Shown: piece after piece, positions 31,901-40,715 of the stretch
Numbering within the stretch: the stretch's first letter is position 1
Layout: every line of letters starts with the position of its first letter
NCBI GenBank assembly: GCA_002786355.1
Contig: PGCO01000001.1
Coordinates: forward strand, 310,001-374,000
Reading direction: 5' to 3'
Length of the DNA stretch: 64,000 nucleotides
Source of the DNA: Sediminibacterium sp. FEMGT703S
GTDB lineage: Bacteria; Bacteroidota; Bacteroidia; Chitinophagales; Chitinophagaceae
Translations under genes and position numbers: made by a program
The notes under the pieces: generated by a model
What the model was told of the DNA's origin: nothing
Seen by the model: only the letters and a program-made list of their open reading frames with translations
Databases searched by the model: none

Positions 31901-32020
31901 AGAAGGGCCCAAAGCCCTTGCCCCCATTACTTGAAATTGAGCAGTATTAAAAGAAGGAACGTTTTGTGCATGCAATAACATGCCTATGCCCGAAATAAGG
32001 GCAACAAGAAGTACTCTCAT
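29000..32020 (-). CDS. VPS10/sortilin-type BNR (Asp-box) beta-propeller protein
   Basis: Signal peptide and about ten S-x-D-x-G-x-T-W type Asp-boxes (KSTDAGKTWEKI, KSVDGGKTWNKL, QSNDEGETWTKL, FTNNGGKTWTNK). Confidence 0.85.
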   Translation of the reverse strand: MRVLLVALISGIGMLLHAQNVPSFNTAQFQVMGARALGPSTMSGRITAIEGAYADAQLNLYVGTAGGGIWKSQNGGQSFAPIFDKYNQSIGALALEPGSARVVYAGTGESNMRNSVSIGAGLYKTTDGGSNWQKLGLDSTEHISKIAIDPTDKKVVYVAAPGPLFKSSTHRGLYKSTDAGKTWEKILYINENTGCADIAVHPTNPKIVFASTWEFRRKAFSFVSGGSGSAFYKSVDGGKTWNKLTKGLPEGNLGRIVVTINPSKPSQVLALVEAKESALYQSNDEGETWTKLTSATGLTARPFYFSTLVVDPKDPKRVYRPAYDFNYSNDGGATFANTVIGGVAPHADHHALWINPSNTDMLFLGTDGGVYLSYNKGVTWQFLNNLPVPQFYHVSIDNQSPYNIYGGLQDNNNWMAPNTAPGGVAATDWKALGGGDGFWVQPDAIDEKIIYAESQGGDMYRINLRTGLSAGIKPKKQTGEDDHRWNWNTPIVTAKSNTKSATGKSQSNLYVGAQYLFRSRDNGRNWERISPDLTTNNKSIQNKAETSESVTGDNTSAENHCTIFTIVQHPNNENIIWVGTDDGNLMFTNNGGKTWTNKSNAFAKAGVPANAWISSIELSSHNANRIFVTLDHHMYGDNTTYALVSNDGGNSFTKFESEELTGFAHIIREDPKTPELLFLGTESGFFISLNAGKTWMRSKYQNLPWYSLVRDIKIHPSTNDLIIATHGRGIYIIDDIQPLREMVKSDLSKPFLFYPIQPFKYEYGAQYPQAASNLVGYAGASKSLAPTFYYYLKERSNDVVKIDIYNAANQKIKDLNGTGLKGLNKVFWTLTSNPPRVAKGGFVAQSSIQYAGFYGPKVPAGKYRIVVKAGKDSSEQILTVLPNPAAGLSEMALQKLHQQSMRVFLLQEQLADMVDTIDVKLAAWNKMPNSDEITQKIKAMDSFKRELLELNRKSIFFDETKFRKKISDFYLDLVTALEPLSEGQEKGINVLEAEMKGFKTRFKQLL

Positions 32021-32030
32021 TTAGTTTGGT

Positions 32031-32732
32031 TTAGTTACCTGAAAAAATAGCTGCGTCAACAGTAGGATTGATTGTTACCTTTTTAGTAACCATCATCATC
32101 ATACCCATATCAGACTTGAAAGCCATTTTAATACCATTCTCTAATGTTTGGTAGTCTAGGTATTTTACAGCTTGTTTAATTTCTTGTCCTTGCTGCTTCA
32201 CAGTAGATTCTTCTTTGTAAATTAAACCAGTAGTAAGGTCAAAGAAGTATACTTTTTCGTTTCCGTTTTTACTTACCAATTTTAATTTATGATAAGATGT
32301 TCCTTCTTCTTCTTCTTTACCTAAATACTCTACAGTAGAACCTTTTTCTTTATAGTTTACAAACTCATCTTGAACATCTAATTCATCCAATTTAGTTTTA
32401 AGCTCATCTTCTGTAATGGCTTCTAAACTGGTTTTACCCATTAATGGATTTTGAGACCAACCTTTCGTAGGGGTTACGATATCAATAATTTTACTTCCTT
32501 GGAATTCTGCATCAACACGCATCCCTTTCATGTGAACGGCTTGCATGGTGAATGGGATAGCAATACCCTGGACTTCAATTTGGCCTTCTACTTTTAAAGA
32601 CTGTATTTTACTCCACTTGTCTGCACCGCCAATAGCAGTTACATACTTGTTAATTACTTCCTCTGCAGTTTGAGCCGAAAGGCTGATAACAGAAGCAACT
32701 AAAACAAAAATCGACAACAAAACCTTTTTCAT
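32031..32732 (-). CDS. Outer-membrane lipoprotein-sorting (LolA)-like secreted protein
   Basis: Signal peptide, AEEVINKYVTAIGGADKWSKIQSLKVEGQIEVQG..., typical of LolA-like superfamily proteins. Confidence 0.65.
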   Translation of the reverse strand: MKKVLLSIFVLVASVISLSAQTAEEVINKYVTAIGGADKWSKIQSLKVEGQIEVQGIAIPFTMQAVHMKGMRVDAEFQGSKIIDIVTPTKGWSQNPLMGKTSLEAITEDELKTKLDELDVQDEFVNYKEKGSTVEYLGKEEEEGTSYHKLKLVSKNGNEKVYFFDLTTGLIYKEESTVKQQGQEIKQAVKYLDYQTLENGIKMAFKSDMGMMMMVTKKVTINPTVDAAIFSGN

Positions 32733-32846
32733 AAAATGGTATTTAATTAATTTACTTATGAGTATATAATATTATGCCAATATTACATTCTGAATAGAGA
32801 TTATTGGTGTTTTATATGTTAACGGTAAATTAATTCGGTCAAACGG

Positions 32847-34592
32847 TTACAACTTACAAGACTTTTCTATTTCGATGGTTGCCGCAAAAACGCCCATTGC
32901 CGCAGCTTTCTGTAGATCTGCACAACCGCCTGTAGGTTGTTTTAAAATAACTTTTAAAATACCCCTGTTCAAGTATATATCGCCGTAATTAGGATCCATT
33001 TGAATGGCTTTATCATAATCTGTTATTGCAGCTACAAATTGCTTTAACTGCCCCCTTACAATGCCTCTGTTAAAATAAATATTTGGCATTGAGGGGTCTA
33101 ACTGAATTACTTTATTAAAATCAGCGAGTGCCCCTAAATAATCTTTGGCAGCATATTTAGCCAAGCCCCGATTATACCAGGCCCCTGCGTTAGTTGGTTT
33201 CAATCGAATGCATGAGTTATAATCGGCCAATGCCCCTTTCTTATCTCCTATAGCAGCCCTTACTACTCCACGATTAAAATAGATATCGCCATTATTGGGG
33301 TCTAATTTGATTGCGCTATTGTAATCTGCCAAAGCAGCATCAAAATCGCCAGACTTTTCATATTGAATTCCTCTGTTAAAATAAGCAGGGACATTTTTTT
33401 TATTGTATTCAATGGCATTTGAAAAATCTTCAATAGCCGCAGCTGTATCGGATAGTTCAAGTTGAATAAGCCCCCTATTCACATATAAGTCTGAATTTTT
33501 GGGTGCTAGTACCAAGGCTTTATCAAACTCATCTTTGGCTTCTTTTAACTTAGACAAACTACGTAATGCAACTCCTTTATTAAAATAGATATCTGCATTA
33601 GATTGATTGTATCCTAAAGCCAAATCTAAATCTGGGATAGCCCCTTTATAATCATTCAATTTAATTTTACTGAGTGCACGATTAAAAAAAACATTTTCTA
33701 CGGCTGAATCCAATGCTATTACACTATTGTAATCTGATATAGCCGCATTATGATTATTCAATGCCGCTTTTGAAATGGCTCTATTAAAATAAATATCTGC
33801 TGCAGGATCTAAATCTATGGCTTTATCAAAATCTAAAATGGCCCCTTTATGGTTATTCATTTTCGCTTTTACATACCCTCTATTAAACCATGCTTCTACA
33901 AAATCTGGCACCAATTTGAGGGCATTACTATAGTCGTTGATTGCCCCAACATAATCTTGTATATTGGTCTTTTCAATTGCTCTATTAAACCAAGCACTTT
34001 CATTTTTAGGATTATATACAATAGACTTATTATAATCTTTTAATGCACCATCAGCATCACTTAAAGCACTTTTTACCACTCCTCTGTTAAAATAAACATC
34101 GCCATAATTAGGTTTTAAAACCAGCGCCCGATTATAATCTTCTAAAGCACCTTGCAAATCTTTTAGCTTCTCTTTTTCGATACCTCGGTTAAAAAGCATA
34201 TTTGCCGTAGCAGGGCCAATTTCGATTGCACGACTATAATCTTCTACGGCTCCCTCTGCATCTCCTGATAAACTTTTAACGAATCCTCTATTAAAGAACA
34301 AATTAGGATCTGACTCATTAATTTCTAGCGCAAATCCAAGATCTTCAATAGCTCCTGCATAATTCTTTAATTCTCGTTTAGCAATAGACCTATTCAGGAA
34401 TAAATTAACGTCATCGGGAGTTAATTCAAGTGCTTGGGTAAAATCTTCAATGGCTCCCTTGTAATTTTTTGAAGTCATTCTTTGTAGGCCCCGCTTTACC
34501 AGCTGGTCTAAATTTTGTGCCTGTACGGCGGCGGAAAAACCAATCAACAATACAATAAGAAAACCTCTGATAACAGTACTGAATTTAATCAT
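32847..34592 (-). CDS. Secreted TPR-repeat protein (16 consecutive 34-aa repeats)
   Basis: Regular xxxYFNRGxxKxxLxDxxGAIxDYxxAIxLxPxN units over nearly the entire protein. Confidence 0.92.
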   Translation of the reverse strand: MIKFSTVIRGFLIVLLIGFSAAVQAQNLDQLVKRGLQRMTSKNYKGAIEDFTQALELTPDDVNLFLNRSIAKRELKNYAGAIEDLGFALEINESDPNLFFNRGFVKSLSGDAEGAVEDYSRAIEIGPATANMLFNRGIEKEKLKDLQGALEDYNRALVLKPNYGDVYFNRGVVKSALSDADGALKDYNKSIVYNPKNESAWFNRAIEKTNIQDYVGAINDYSNALKLVPDFVEAWFNRGYVKAKMNNHKGAILDFDKAIDLDPAADIYFNRAISKAALNNHNAAISDYNSVIALDSAVENVFFNRALSKIKLNDYKGAIPDLDLALGYNQSNADIYFNKGVALRSLSKLKEAKDEFDKALVLAPKNSDLYVNRGLIQLELSDTAAAIEDFSNAIEYNKKNVPAYFNRGIQYEKSGDFDAALADYNSAIKLDPNNGDIYFNRGVVRAAIGDKKGALADYNSCIRLKPTNAGAWYNRGLAKYAAKDYLGALADFNKVIQLDPSMPNIYFNRGIVRGQLKQFVAAITDYDKAIQMDPNYGDIYLNRGILKVILKQPTGGCADLQKAAAMGVFAATIEIEKSCKL

Positions 34593-34620
34593 AAAATCTT
34601 GCTAATTAGCTGCAAGTTAA

Positions 34621-35754
34621 TTACTCTGCTTCATTCTTCAGCATCATTAATAAGGTATAAGCCCCTTTTGTAACGTAATTGGCTTTGTCTAGAATGTCTT
34701 TTTCTGGCAATAAAATCTCGGTCATCCCGTTCTCGGTATCACCCAAACGAACTTCAGTCATGATAAATTGTTGTTTATCAATCGCTTTAAATACATACTG
34801 TTTGCCTTCAAATCGTACAATTCCATCAATTGGTAAAACATTGGCCTTCCTATTCCTGACTTTAATTTCTGCATTCATATAAGTGCCGGGAATCAAAAGC
34901 TTATCATAGGTTTCAAAATGACAATGGACATCGGTAAAGCCCTCTTGATTAATATCTTTCCCAATCAACAACACTTCACAATCATATTTTCTCTGAGGAT
35001 TATTATTGGTAAAAGCAACCAATCCCTGGCCAATAAACAGCTTATCTAAGTCTTTTTCAAAGATTTTAAGGGCCAAATGAATATCTGTAGGATTAACCAA
35101 CTCGAACATGATTTCTGTAGGGGAAATGTATTTCCCAATATTTACATTCACTTTTGTTACATAGCCATCTATGGGAGAATGAATATTCACGCTTTTGCTG
35201 ATATTGTTTTCATTTAAGGTGGATGGATTAATTCCCACTAACTGTAGTTTTTGTGCCAGTGCAGAAACCAATATTTTTTGTGTTTTATACTCAGACTCTG
35301 CTTGCTGCAACATTTTATCGCTACTCGCCTGACTGGCATTTAATTCCTTTTGGCGAATGAATTCTTTTTCGAACATGACTAGCTTTACTTTAGCTGTTAA
35401 GTAGTCTTGTTGCAATTGAATATACTGTTGATCTTCCATTACTGCCACAACTTCTCCTTTATTCACGTGCATACCAGGCAACAATTTGCTGGTTTTTAAA
35501 TACCCTCCTAGTGGAACACTAATAGAGACCATATTTTGAGGAGGCACATCAATTTTTCCATTCACTTTCATCAACGAAGAAATTTCCAGTTCCTGCATTT
35601 GACCAATGGCTAATGAAGCATTTTTTAATTGTTCATTGGATAATACCAATGTATCCGCAGTTGCTGTTGCCGCAACTGTCTCTTCCTTTTGATCCTTATT
35701 AGAACAGGCCATAACAAATAGGCCACTGAATAAAATATATAAATAGATTTTCAT
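34621..35754 (-). CDS. RND efflux periplasmic adaptor (CusB/CzcB-type) lipoprotein
   Basis: GGYLKTSKLLPGMHVNKGEVVAVMEDQQYIQLQQDYLTAK; IHSPIDGYVTKVNVNIGKYISP. Confidence 0.9.
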   Translation of the reverse strand: MKIYLYILFSGLFVMACSNKDQKEETVAATATADTLVLSNEQLKNASLAIGQMQELEISSLMKVNGKIDVPPQNMVSISVPLGGYLKTSKLLPGMHVNKGEVVAVMEDQQYIQLQQDYLTAKVKLVMFEKEFIRQKELNASQASSDKMLQQAESEYKTQKILVSALAQKLQLVGINPSTLNENNISKSVNIHSPIDGYVTKVNVNIGKYISPTEIMFELVNPTDIHLALKIFEKDLDKLFIGQGLVAFTNNNPQRKYDCEVLLIGKDINQEGFTDVHCHFETYDKLLIPGTYMNAEIKVRNRKANVLPIDGIVRFEGKQYVFKAIDKQQFIMTEVRLGDTENGMTEILLPEKDILDKANYVTKGAYTLLMMLKNEAE

Positions 35755-35759
35755 GATCT

Positions 35760-38700
35760 TTATTGTTGAATATAATAAGTTAATTGTATGATTGATTCAT
35801 TTAAACTTCTAACTGCTTCGGTATAGTCATTTCTAACACTGGTTGCCTGATTAATTAATTGTACCCATTCTAAATAATTGATTAATCCTGCAGACAATTG
35901 CTTATTAGCAGTTTCTGTAATTAATTGGGCATTTTTTAATCCGGTTTTTTCTAGATACTGAACAGTTGTTAAGTATTTAGAAAACTGTGTTATAGTAGTT
36001 TGATATTCCGTAGTTAGTTGTTGCCTTACTTGTTGGTATTTTGCTTCCGCTAATTTTTCACTTAAAGAGGCACTATTGATCCGGGCTTTTTGCGCTTTAG
36101 TAAATAAAGGTATCCCCATTCCAAATTGGACTGTACTGAATCTTTTACCACTGTAAAATACATCGTCGGCACCTATTCCTCGAATACTTCCATTTAAATA
36201 GCCCAATGATAAATCTGGTAAGAGTTTACTTTTTTCTAACTCTGTACTAGCCATTGCTAATGATTGTTGTTGTAGCATGCTTTGTAAAATAGGATGATTG
36301 CTCAACTGGGCAGTGTCTAATAAAGCAGTTGGTGACAATGGTCCCCTACTAGTTTCTGGGATATAAGCCATCTTTGTATTTAACAAGAGTTGAAACTGTA
36401 GTTGCATCATAGAGGCATCTTGCGATAATTGCTGCAATTGCATTTGTATTTGTCCTAACAATGTTTCAGCACTTGTTTTTTCTAGAATATTAGATTCACC
36501 CGTTTTCAAACGTAAAGCTGCTTTTTGATAAAATGCTGAATACAAACTATCAGAAAAAAGTAGTAATTCCTTTTTCTTCTGCAAATACACCATGGCATAA
36601 TATACTTGTTGAACTTGCTTTTTCAATATGGCTTCTTGAATGGCAATATTTAATACACTGTTTTTATATTCAGCTTGCAATAAATCGCGCTCTCTTTTAT
36701 ACACCGTTGGAAAAGCAATGGATTGGCTAATCCCTAATCGGGTATCTGTATAAATACTATTGATTTGTCCAACCTCACCTACAAATGCAGTTTTTGGTAG
36801 ATTCCCAGCAGTACCTATGAGTATTTGTTGGTATTCTGCTTTTAACTGTTCATTCTTCACCAACAAATTATTTTTTAAAGCAGAGTCAACAGCTGCTTTA
36901 ACAGAAATAGGATGGGCATTATTGTTTTGTGCAATAGCAACAGAACCCATGAGTAAAAAACCCAACAAAATTGTTACTCCTTTATTGAAGGGTAAACTTG
37001 CATTAAATCCTTTTTCGAACATTATATATAATACAGGCAATACAAATAAGGTGAGCAATGTTGCAATCATTAAGCCGCCAATTACCACGGTAGCTAAAGG
37101 TCTTTGCACTTCTGCACCAGCTCCAATACTCAATGCCATTGGAAGGAATCCTAGTGAAGCCACAAAAGCGGTCATTAAAACAGGACGCAATCTCAAGCTT
37201 GTTCCAGTAAGTACAATCGTTCTTAAATTATCCATCCCATCATTTTTAAGTCTGTTGAATTCTGCAATTAATACAATACCATTTAATACGGCTACGCCAA
37301 ACAAAGCAATAAAACCCACTCCCGCACTAATACTGAAAGGCATATCTCTTAATGCCAAGAAAAAGATTCCTCCAATAGCAGATAAAGGAATAGCCGAATA
37401 AATAAGCAACCCATGCTTAATTGAATTGAATGCGAAATAAAGTAATAAAAATATCAGCAATAAAGACACTGGAACAGCTATCATCAATCTTGCTTTTGCC
37501 GCATTTAAATTTTCAAATGCGCCTCCATAAGTAATATAATAGCCCACTGGAAACTTAACCTGTTTTTCTATTTTTTGCTGTAACTCTTTTACAATGGTTT
37601 CTACATCTCTACCCCTCACATTAAAACCAATTACAATTCTGCGTTTGGCATCTTCTCTTTGAATTTGATTAGGACCATCTTTAATTTCAATAGTTGCCAA
37701 TTGAGAAAGCGGTACTTGTACACCTGATGGAGTTGGGATCAATAGTTGCTGAATATCTTTAAGGTCCTTTTTCATTTCGCCTTTTATACGAACCACTAAA
37801 TCGAATCGCTTCTCGCCTTCAAAAAGCAACCCACTGCTTTGACCGGCAAATGCTGCATTCACCACTTTATTAATGTCTTGCACATTTAAATTGTATTGTG
37901 CAATAGTGTTTCGATTGTACTCAATTAAAATTTGTGGCATGCCCGTGACTGCTTCTACATAAATACTTTTAGCACCTTCTACCGTACCTGCAATTTTACC
38001 AATGGTAGCAGCATATGCAGCCAGTGTATCTAAATTTTCACCAAAAATTTTGCATACTACATCCTGTCTTGCACCAGTCATTAATTCATTAAATCTCATT
38101 TGTACAGGAAATTGAAATCCAGTGGTGATTCCTGGAACAGCAGCCATTGTTGCACCCATTTTTTCGGCCAACTCATTAAATGTTTTAGCAGATGTCCATT
38201 GCTCTTTGGGTTTTAATATCACCATCAAATCACTAGCTTCCATTGGCATTGGATCGGTGGGTACTTCTCCACTTCCTATTTTAGTTACAATCTTTTCAAT
38301 CTCTGGATATTGTTTGAGTAAAAGCGAAGCTGCTTTTTGGGTACTTTCTACCGTTGTATTCAAATTACTACCCGTTAAAACCCTTGTATCTATTGCAAAA
38401 TCTCCTTCTTCTAATGCGGGGATGAATTCTCCTCCTAACCTGCTCAAAATGAATAAAGCAACAATAAATAAACTAATTACAAAACCGAGCACCAATTTGG
38501 GGAAGTGCAAAATATATTCCAATGCCCTTTTATAACTACTCTCTAATTTAGCCATTACACGATCCGACCAAGTTGGCTGATGGCTTATTTTTTTACTTAA
38601 AAATACAGCACTCATCATAGGGATATAAGTGAGCGAAAGAATAAATGCACCCAATAATGCAAAAGCAACTGTTTGTGCCATTGGCTTAAACATTTTACCC

Positions 38701-40118
38701 TCAATCCCCTGCAAAGTAAAAATAGGCAAGTAAACAACCAATATGATGATTTGCCCAAATACTGCACTATTCATCATTTTGCTAGCAGAATGGTTGACTT
38801 CTTTATCCATTTGACCCTGCGATAGTTTATTTACTACGCTAAACTTCTTGCTATGACTTAACTGATGCATGACTGCTTCAACTATAATCACTGCCCCATC
38901 TACAATTAATCCAAAATCGAGCGCTCCTAAACTCATTAGGTTTCCACTTACGCCAAACAAATTCATCATTATTATGGCAAACAACATGGCCAATGGGATA
39001 ACAGAAGCTACTATTAATCCTGCTCTTAGATTTCCTAAAAAAACAACTAATACAAAAACAACAATCAATGCACCTTCCATTAAATTTTTCTCTACTGTGC
39101 CAATGGCATTGTTCACCATTTTGGTTCTATCTAAAAATGGCTCAATCACCACTCCTTTAGGCAACGACTTTTGTATTTGAACAATTCGTTCTTTTACCTG
39201 CCTAATTACATCATTGCTATTGGCGCCCTTTAGCATCATTACAACAGCACCAGCAACTTCGCCTTGATCATTATAAGTCATTGCACCATACCTTGTAGCA
39301 TGACCAATTTTAACTTCAGCCACATCCCTTATAAATAAAGGAGTTCCTCCAGAAGTTCTTTTTATTGCGATGTTTTTAATGTCGTCTATATTGCCTAATA
39401 ATCCTTCTGTTCGGATGAATAAAACAGTAGGTCCTTTTTCAATATACGCTCCGCCTGTATTTTGATTATTTGTTTCGAGTGCTGTAAAAACATCTCCAAT
39501 AGAGATATTATAACTTAATAATTTAGAGGGATCTACTTCAACAGAATACTGTTTAAGCTTTCCACCAAAACTACTTACTTCGGCAACCCCCTTCACACCC
39601 AATAACTGTCTTCGCACTATCCAATCTTGCATGGTTCTTAGCTCGGTTACATCATATTGATTTTCGTAACCTTTTTCAGGCCTTACAACATATTGGTATA
39701 TTTCGCCTAAACCAGTGGAAACAGGCCCTAATTGAGGCGTTCCAATCCCCGAAGGAATTTGTGATTGAACTTGTAACAGTCGTTCTGCTACTTGTTGTCT
39801 TGCCCAATAAATATCGGTTTCATCATCAAACACAATAGTAACCAACGACAATCCAAATCGGGAGAAGCTTCTTATTTCTAATAAACCAGAAATATTATTA
39901 TTCGCTTGCTCAATTGGAAAAGTTACCAAACGTTCAATATCTGTTGCGCCAAAGGAAGGCGCTATGGTAATCACTTGAACCTGGTTATTCGTGATATCCG
40001 GAACAGCATCTATTGGAAGCTTGGTTAAATTATATGTTCCATAACCTAATAGGGCAATTACAAATAGCCCAACAATGAGTTTATTCCTTACGGAAAACTC
40101 AATAATTTTTGTAAGCAT
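35760..40118 (-). CDS. CusA/CzcA heavy-metal RND pump fused to C-terminal TolC-like outer-membrane factor domain
   Basis: MLTKIIEFSVRNKLIVGLFVIALLGYGTYNLTKLPIDAVPDITNNQVQVIT; RND core to about aa 1035, then ISVKAAVDSALKNNLLVKNEQLKAEYQQILIG... coiled-coil OEP domain in the same frame. Confidence 0.92.
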   Translation of the reverse strand: MLTKIIEFSVRNKLIVGLFVIALLGYGTYNLTKLPIDAVPDITNNQVQVITIAPSFGATDIERLVTFPIEQANNNISGLLEIRSFSRFGLSLVTIVFDDETDIYWARQQVAERLLQVQSQIPSGIGTPQLGPVSTGLGEIYQYVVRPEKGYENQYDVTELRTMQDWIVRRQLLGVKGVAEVSSFGGKLKQYSVEVDPSKLLSYNISIGDVFTALETNNQNTGGAYIEKGPTVLFIRTEGLLGNIDDIKNIAIKRTSGGTPLFIRDVAEVKIGHATRYGAMTYNDQGEVAGAVVMMLKGANSNDVIRQVKERIVQIQKSLPKGVVIEPFLDRTKMVNNAIGTVEKNLMEGALIVVFVLVVFLGNLRAGLIVASVIPLAMLFAIIMMNLFGVSGNLMSLGALDFGLIVDGAVIIVEAVMHQLSHSKKFSVVNKLSQGQMDKEVNHSASKMMNSAVFGQIIILVVYLPIFTLQGIEGKMFKPMAQTVAFALLGAFILSLTYIPMMSAVFLSKKISHQPTWSDRVMAKLESSYKRALEYILHFPKLVLGFVISLFIVALFILSRLGGEFIPALEEGDFAIDTRVLTGSNLNTTVESTQKAASLLLKQYPEIEKIVTKIGSGEVPTDPMPMEASDLMVILKPKEQWTSAKTFNELAEKMGATMAAVPGITTGFQFPVQMRFNELMTGARQDVVCKIFGENLDTLAAYAATIGKIAGTVEGAKSIYVEAVTGMPQILIEYNRNTIAQYNLNVQDINKVVNAAFAGQSSGLLFEGEKRFDLVVRIKGEMKKDLKDIQQLLIPTPSGVQVPLSQLATIEIKDGPNQIQREDAKRRIVIGFNVRGRDVETIVKELQQKIEKQVKFPVGYYITYGGAFENLNAAKARLMIAVPVSLLLIFLLLYFAFNSIKHGLLIYSAIPLSAIGGIFFLALRDMPFSISAGVGFIALFGVAVLNGIVLIAEFNRLKNDGMDNLRTIVLTGTSLRLRPVLMTAFVASLGFLPMALSIGAGAEVQRPLATVVIGGLMIATLLTLFVLPVLYIMFEKGFNASLPFNKGVTILLGFLLMGSVAIAQNNNAHPISVKAAVDSALKNNLLVKNEQLKAEYQQILIGTAGNLPKTAFVGEVGQINSIYTDTRLGISQSIAFPTVYKRERDLLQAEYKNSVLNIAIQEAILKKQVQQVYYAMVYLQKKKELLLFSDSLYSAFYQKAALRLKTGESNILEKTSAETLLGQIQMQLQQLSQDASMMQLQFQLLLNTKMAYIPETSRGPLSPTALLDTAQLSNHPILQSMLQQQSLAMASTELEKSKLLPDLSLGYLNGSIRGIGADDVFYSGKRFSTVQFGMGIPLFTKAQKARINSASLSEKLAEAKYQQVRQQLTTEYQTTITQFSKYLTTVQYLEKTGLKNAQLITETANKQLSAGLINYLEWVQLINQATSVRNDYTEAVRSLNESIIQLTYYIQQ

Positions 40119-40187
40119 TTTTTTAGCATTAATATAAGTCGATTGGGACTGCAGGTTCTGCTAGACCCTAATTCTTAAGCGGAATAA

Positions 40188-40574
40188 CTAAGCCCTTTTA
40201 GGAGGTTGCCAAATATTAACCTGATAAGCAGAAAAAAGGAATGGAGTTGTTTGCTGGGACCAAACAATATTATTTGCATCTTCAGGATAATGAAGAACAA
40301 TCTGCGCATTTAATGGAACAAATGGAGTTGCAGAAGAAGCAAAAAATTCACCCGCTGTTTTAAAAGGCAGTTGCATATCCCTATCATAATCTTTGTCTTT
40401 TACATTTCCTTGCAGATAATGAATTTGAAAAAATTGTAAAGCGGATATGCTAGGGTCTTCTTGTTGGTGTTCTATAAAATGCTGAAATACTACAGGAATT
40501 TTCAATAATTCATGTGCTTCTGTAGTGGAACACAAGTATATTGATAAAAATAATATGGCTATTCTCTTTCTCAA
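40188..40574 (-). CDS. Small secreted hypothetical protein upstream of the RND locus
   Basis: 128-aa ORF with signal peptide; track start is a TTG codon (no ATG upstream in frame before a stop). Confidence 0.65.
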   Translation of the reverse strand: MRKRIAILFLSIYLCSTTEAHELLKIPVVFQHFIEHQQEDPSISALQFFQIHYLQGNVKDKDYDRDMQLPFKTAGEFFASSATPFVPLNAQIVLHYPEDANNIVWSQQTTPFLFSAYQVNIWQPPKRA

Positions 40575-40715
40575 GTACCTAAAGGTACAACAAATTTAAT
40601 AATCTGAATAAGCAGTAGACCGCATCAGCTGGCAATGTAAAGCCGACATATTTTTTGATAAATATGCTAATCCATTGCGGCACCGTTACGAATAGGCTTA
40701 CCCGCCCCTAAAAAT

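Noticed and set aside
32847-34592. Possible CRISPR-like periodic array
   Set aside because: The ~102-bp periodicity is explained by coding TPR units; no identical short repeats with unique spacers.
36760-37401. 213-aa + strand ORF
   Set aside because: Longest shadow ORF; antisense to the conserved RND/TolC fusion, with Thr/Pro/Lys/Asn-biased composition typical of reverse-frame translation.
38122-38535. 137-aa + strand ORF
   Set aside because: Antisense to the CusA/CzcA gene.
40575-40715. Cobalamin or TPP riboswitch
   Set aside because: Lacks the B12-box and the TPP CUGAGA core; kept only as an unassigned structured gap.
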